From an uncultured Lachnospiraceae bacterium (lineage in GTDB: Bacteria > Bacillota > Clostridia > Lachnospirales > Lachnospiraceae), in contig CAJUNB010000011.1 of assembly GCA_910587635.1 (NCBI GenBank), positions 105,075 to 169,074 of the forward strand: a DNA stretch of 64,000 bases, written 5' to 3'. Made by a program: the position numbers and the translations under genes. The notes below the pieces were generated by a model, which was given only the letters and a program-made list of their open reading frames with translations, did not search any database and had not been told where the DNA came from. Position 1 is the first letter of the stretch, and the number at the start of each line of letters is the position of its first letter. Positions 62,571 to 64,000 of the stretch are shown here, piece after piece.

Positions 62571-62784
62571 ATTCTAACCTCAGTTTTTTAGATAGTTTCA
62601 TAGACTGCTTTTCAACACAGCCTTACAATTCGCTGAATGATTTCTTTCATTTTAAATTGGCGATCTGATATTTGCAATATTTTATAAATAAATATACATT
62701 GTAGGCAGTAGGTAAATGTTTTATAATCAAGCATATAAAACGGAATTGGAAGGATAAGTAAATCAGGGAGAATTGGAGATAAAT

Positions 62785-63042
62785 ATGCCAGAATTAACAT
62801 CAATGATGAATATTGGCAGAGAAATGGAAAAAAAGTTAATATCTGTTGGTATTGAATCTTCTGAGGAACTAATTGGAGTAGGTGCAAAAGACGCATTTTT
62901 TAAGCTAAAACAGAAATATCCAAATGTATGTCTGGTACATTTATATACATTAGAGGGAGCCATTCATAATACAGAATATAACAGACTTTCAGAAGATACA
63001 AAAAAAGAATTGAAAGAATTTAGCGATTTTCTGAAAAAATAA
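62785..63042 (+). CDS. TfoX C-terminal domain protein
   Basis: An 85-residue protein matching the stand-alone TfoX_C (competence regulator C-terminal) domain: MMNIGREMEKKLISVGIESSEEL, given in part, GAKDAFFKL, CLVHLYTLEGAIHN and a C-terminal helix. It resembles a helix-hairpin-helix-like fold. ATG 62785 is preceded by TTGGAGAT; a TTG at 62773 is less likely. It lacks the N-terminal TfoX domain, as is usual for small Firmicute homologues. Whether it regulates anything is unknown. Confidence 0.85.
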   Translation: MPELTSMMNIGREMEKKLISVGIESSEELIGVGAKDAFFKLKQKYPNVCLVHLYTLEGAIHNTEYNRLSEDTKKELKEFSDFLKK

Positions 63043-63132
63043 CAGTAATATGAAATTCCAGCTTGCGGAGCGAATGGCATGGTTCAGGACGTATGTTTCT
63101 TTGTTCACTGAGGGTAATGGAGGCTATGCAAA

Positions 63133-63567
63133 ATGAAAACAATTTGTGGAATTGATTGCAGTGAATGCGGCTTTAAAGATAGCTGCAAAGGATGTACAGA
63201 AACAAAAGGACACCCTTTTGGTGGTGACTGCATTGCTGCTGAGTGTTATAAATCAGGTGGCGAAAACTACTTTATTACATACAAGAGACGCTTGATCAAA
63301 GAGTTTAATGCTCTTGGAATTTCGGATATGCCCACGATAACAACTCTTTGTCAGTTAAGCGGTGCATATGTTAATTTGGAATATACTCTTCCAAATGGAG
63401 AAAAAATAAAATTGCTTGATGACACAAAAATATATCTCGGTTATCAAGTTGAAAAAGCAAATAGTGACAGGTGCTATGGGCTTGTTGCGGATAACAACCA
63501 TTTACTTGTATGTGAGTATGGGTGCAATGGCGCAGAGCCTGAAATCGTTGTATACAAAAAGAGATAA
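63133..63567 (+). CDS. DUF3795 cysteine-rich protein
   Basis: A 144-residue protein. The N-terminal cysteine pattern CGIDCSECGFKDSCKGC followed by CIAAEC is that of DUF3795, thought to bind metal. The C-terminal half is atypical for the short DUF3795 proteins, with strand-rich LEYTLPNGEKIKLLDDTK and DNNHLLVCEYGCNG. ATG 63133 has GGAGG about 9 bp upstream, directly preceded by the recurring TTCACTGAGGGTAA motif. Function unknown. Confidence 0.82.
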   Translation: MKTICGIDCSECGFKDSCKGCTETKGHPFGGDCIAAECYKSGGENYFITYKRRLIKEFNALGISDMPTITTLCQLSGAYVNLEYTLPNGEKIKLLDDTKIYLGYQVEKANSDRCYGLVADNNHLLVCEYGCNGAEPEIVVYKKR

Positions 63568-63617
63568 TCAACTTTTCGAAAAGGAAATTAATTTATTGGT
63601 TTGATTAGAATGAAATC

Positions 63618-63646
63618 TTGCACCCCTCCTCCATTTTCTGTATAAT
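63618..63646 (+). promoter_or_regulatory. Promoter driving the right-end hairpin and tandem array
   Basis: TTGCAC (63618-63623) and TATAAT (63641-63646) with a 17-bp spacer point rightward into a non-coding region. No start codon with a ribosome site follows, so the expected product is an RNA. Confidence 0.65.
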
Positions 63647-63670
63647 GTACACGAAAGCAACGAGCAGTGC

Positions 63671-63727
63671 CAAAACAGTAGATGCCGATTTGGCTGCTTG
63701 CAGACAAAATCGGCAGATGCTGTTTTG
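63671..63727 (+). ncRNA. Nested hairpin at the start of the right-end transcript
   Basis: CAAAACAG (63671-63678) pairs with CTGTTTTG (63720-63727), CCGATTT (63685-63691) with AAATCGG (63707-63713), and symmetrical GATG/AGATG bulges lie between. It starts about 20 nt after the predicted transcription start and directly precedes the tandem array. Being an RNA is inference. Confidence 0.4.
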
Positions 63728-63753
63728 ATAGGGCGAAGCCCGTGAGCGAAAGA

Positions 63754-64000
63754 GCGAAGCTCTTAAGCGGGCACTGCGAAGCACCGCAAGGTGCGAAGCC
63801 CGTGAGGTTTGACCTGAGGAGGGGCCCGCGTGTGGGAGGAGTCCTGAGGTCCCGAGCGAAGCTCTTAAGCGGGCACTGCGAGGCACCGCAAGGTGCGAAG
63901 CCCGTGAGGTTTGACCTGAGGAGGGGCCCGCGTGGGGAGGAGTCCTGAGGTCCCGAGCGAAGCTCTTAAGCGGGCACTGCGAGGCACCGCAAGGTGCGAA
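63754..64000 (+). repeat. Tandem array of ~102-bp structured repeats, running off the window
   Basis: Unit boundaries marked by GCGAAGCTCTTAAGCGGG fall at 63754, 63856 and 63957, giving periods of 102 and 101 bp with very few differences; the array continues beyond base 64000. Each unit contains small self-complementary hairpins: GAGCGAAGCTC and GCACCGCAAGGTGC, the latter with a GNRA-type GCAA loop, plus AGGAGGGGCCCG. The 433-bp gap after DUF3795 holds only this array with its promoter and hairpin. Confidence 0.85.

Noticed and set aside
63682..63948. Open frame through the right-end tandem array encoding a 34-residue repeat peptide
   Set aside because: The repeat unit happens to be a multiple of three for one period (102 bp) but not for the next (101 bp), there is no ribosome site, and composition follows the DNA repeat.
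63754..64000. CRISPR array
   Set aside because: Units are contiguous with ~102-bp period and no unique spacers, and no cas genes are nearby.

Overview
The window looks like the chromosome of an anaerobic, gut-type Firmicute, most likely a Lachnospiraceae member. The evidence is the moderate base composition, strong AGGAGG-type ribosome binding sites, a butyrate-type thl-crt-hbd-bcd-etfB-etfA cluster, class III (anaerobic) NrdD/NrdG, BMP/Nup nucleoside uptake, a hybrid sensor kinase with a Cache-type input, and many Gram-positive lipoproteins. I cannot name the species. No phage, insertion-sequence transposase, rRNA or CRISPR array is visible.

Layout. 1-3.1 kb: glycogen phosphorylase (cut by the window edge) and 4-alpha-glucanotransferase, i.e. 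glycogen/maltodextrin breakdown, then a convergent CYTH protein. 3.6-7.0 kb: a large hybrid histidine kinase on the minus strand, divergent from 7.2-14.8 kb, an amino-sugar operon: nanE epimerase, a ribose-type (CUT2) ABC importer, an unassigned six-hairpin-like enzyme, a ROK kinase and an RpiR-type regulator. The shared intergenic region holds a near-consensus promoter with a duplicated A-tract palindrome. 14.8-20.0 kb: a long near-palindromic element, a DJ-1/PfpI protein, an Asp-box lipoprotein, a DUF1287 protein that has lost its cysteine region, an unknown protein and a soluble chemoreceptor with a CZB domain. 20.2-20.7 kb: a four-tRNA operon (Arg, His, Gln, Lys). 20.8-25.9 kb: a tightly overlapping four-gene cluster of mostly unknown function built round an ABC-class ATPase of the COG3044 type. 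26-33.4 kb: a divergent ThyX-like protein, a lipoprotein, nrdD behind a pair of NrdR-like boxes, a MerR remnant, a ferredoxin-type aldo/keto reductase, nrdG and a PatB-type C-S lyase. 33.4-40.1 kb: a 49-residue membrane protein, a Ca2+-type P-ATPase, small membrane proteins and an rRNA-methyltransferase-like gene. 40.5-44.5 kb: sodium/solute symporter, M23 peptidase, DUF1266 lipoprotein. 44.7-50.9 kb: the butyryl-CoA pathway. 51.2-56.1 kb: BMP-family nucleoside ABC importer. 56.2-57.9 kb: GH13 alpha-glucosidase. 58.3-61.8 kb: MacB-type tripartite exporter. 61.8-63.6 kb: methyltransferase, TfoX-C and DUF3795 proteins. 63.6-64.0 kb: a promoter, a hairpin and a structured ~102-bp tandem array running off the edge.

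The intergenic DNA is unusually rich in structure. There is a ~165-bp dispersed element with GTTCAGCC-type inverted ends in two opposite copies (33789 and 50942), a possible 45-bp derivative (44590), long imperfect palindromes (14882, 25881, 40241, 48921), and a short recurring CACTGAGGGTA motif that twice supplies a stop codon. All functions are inferred from reading the sequence; no database search was run.
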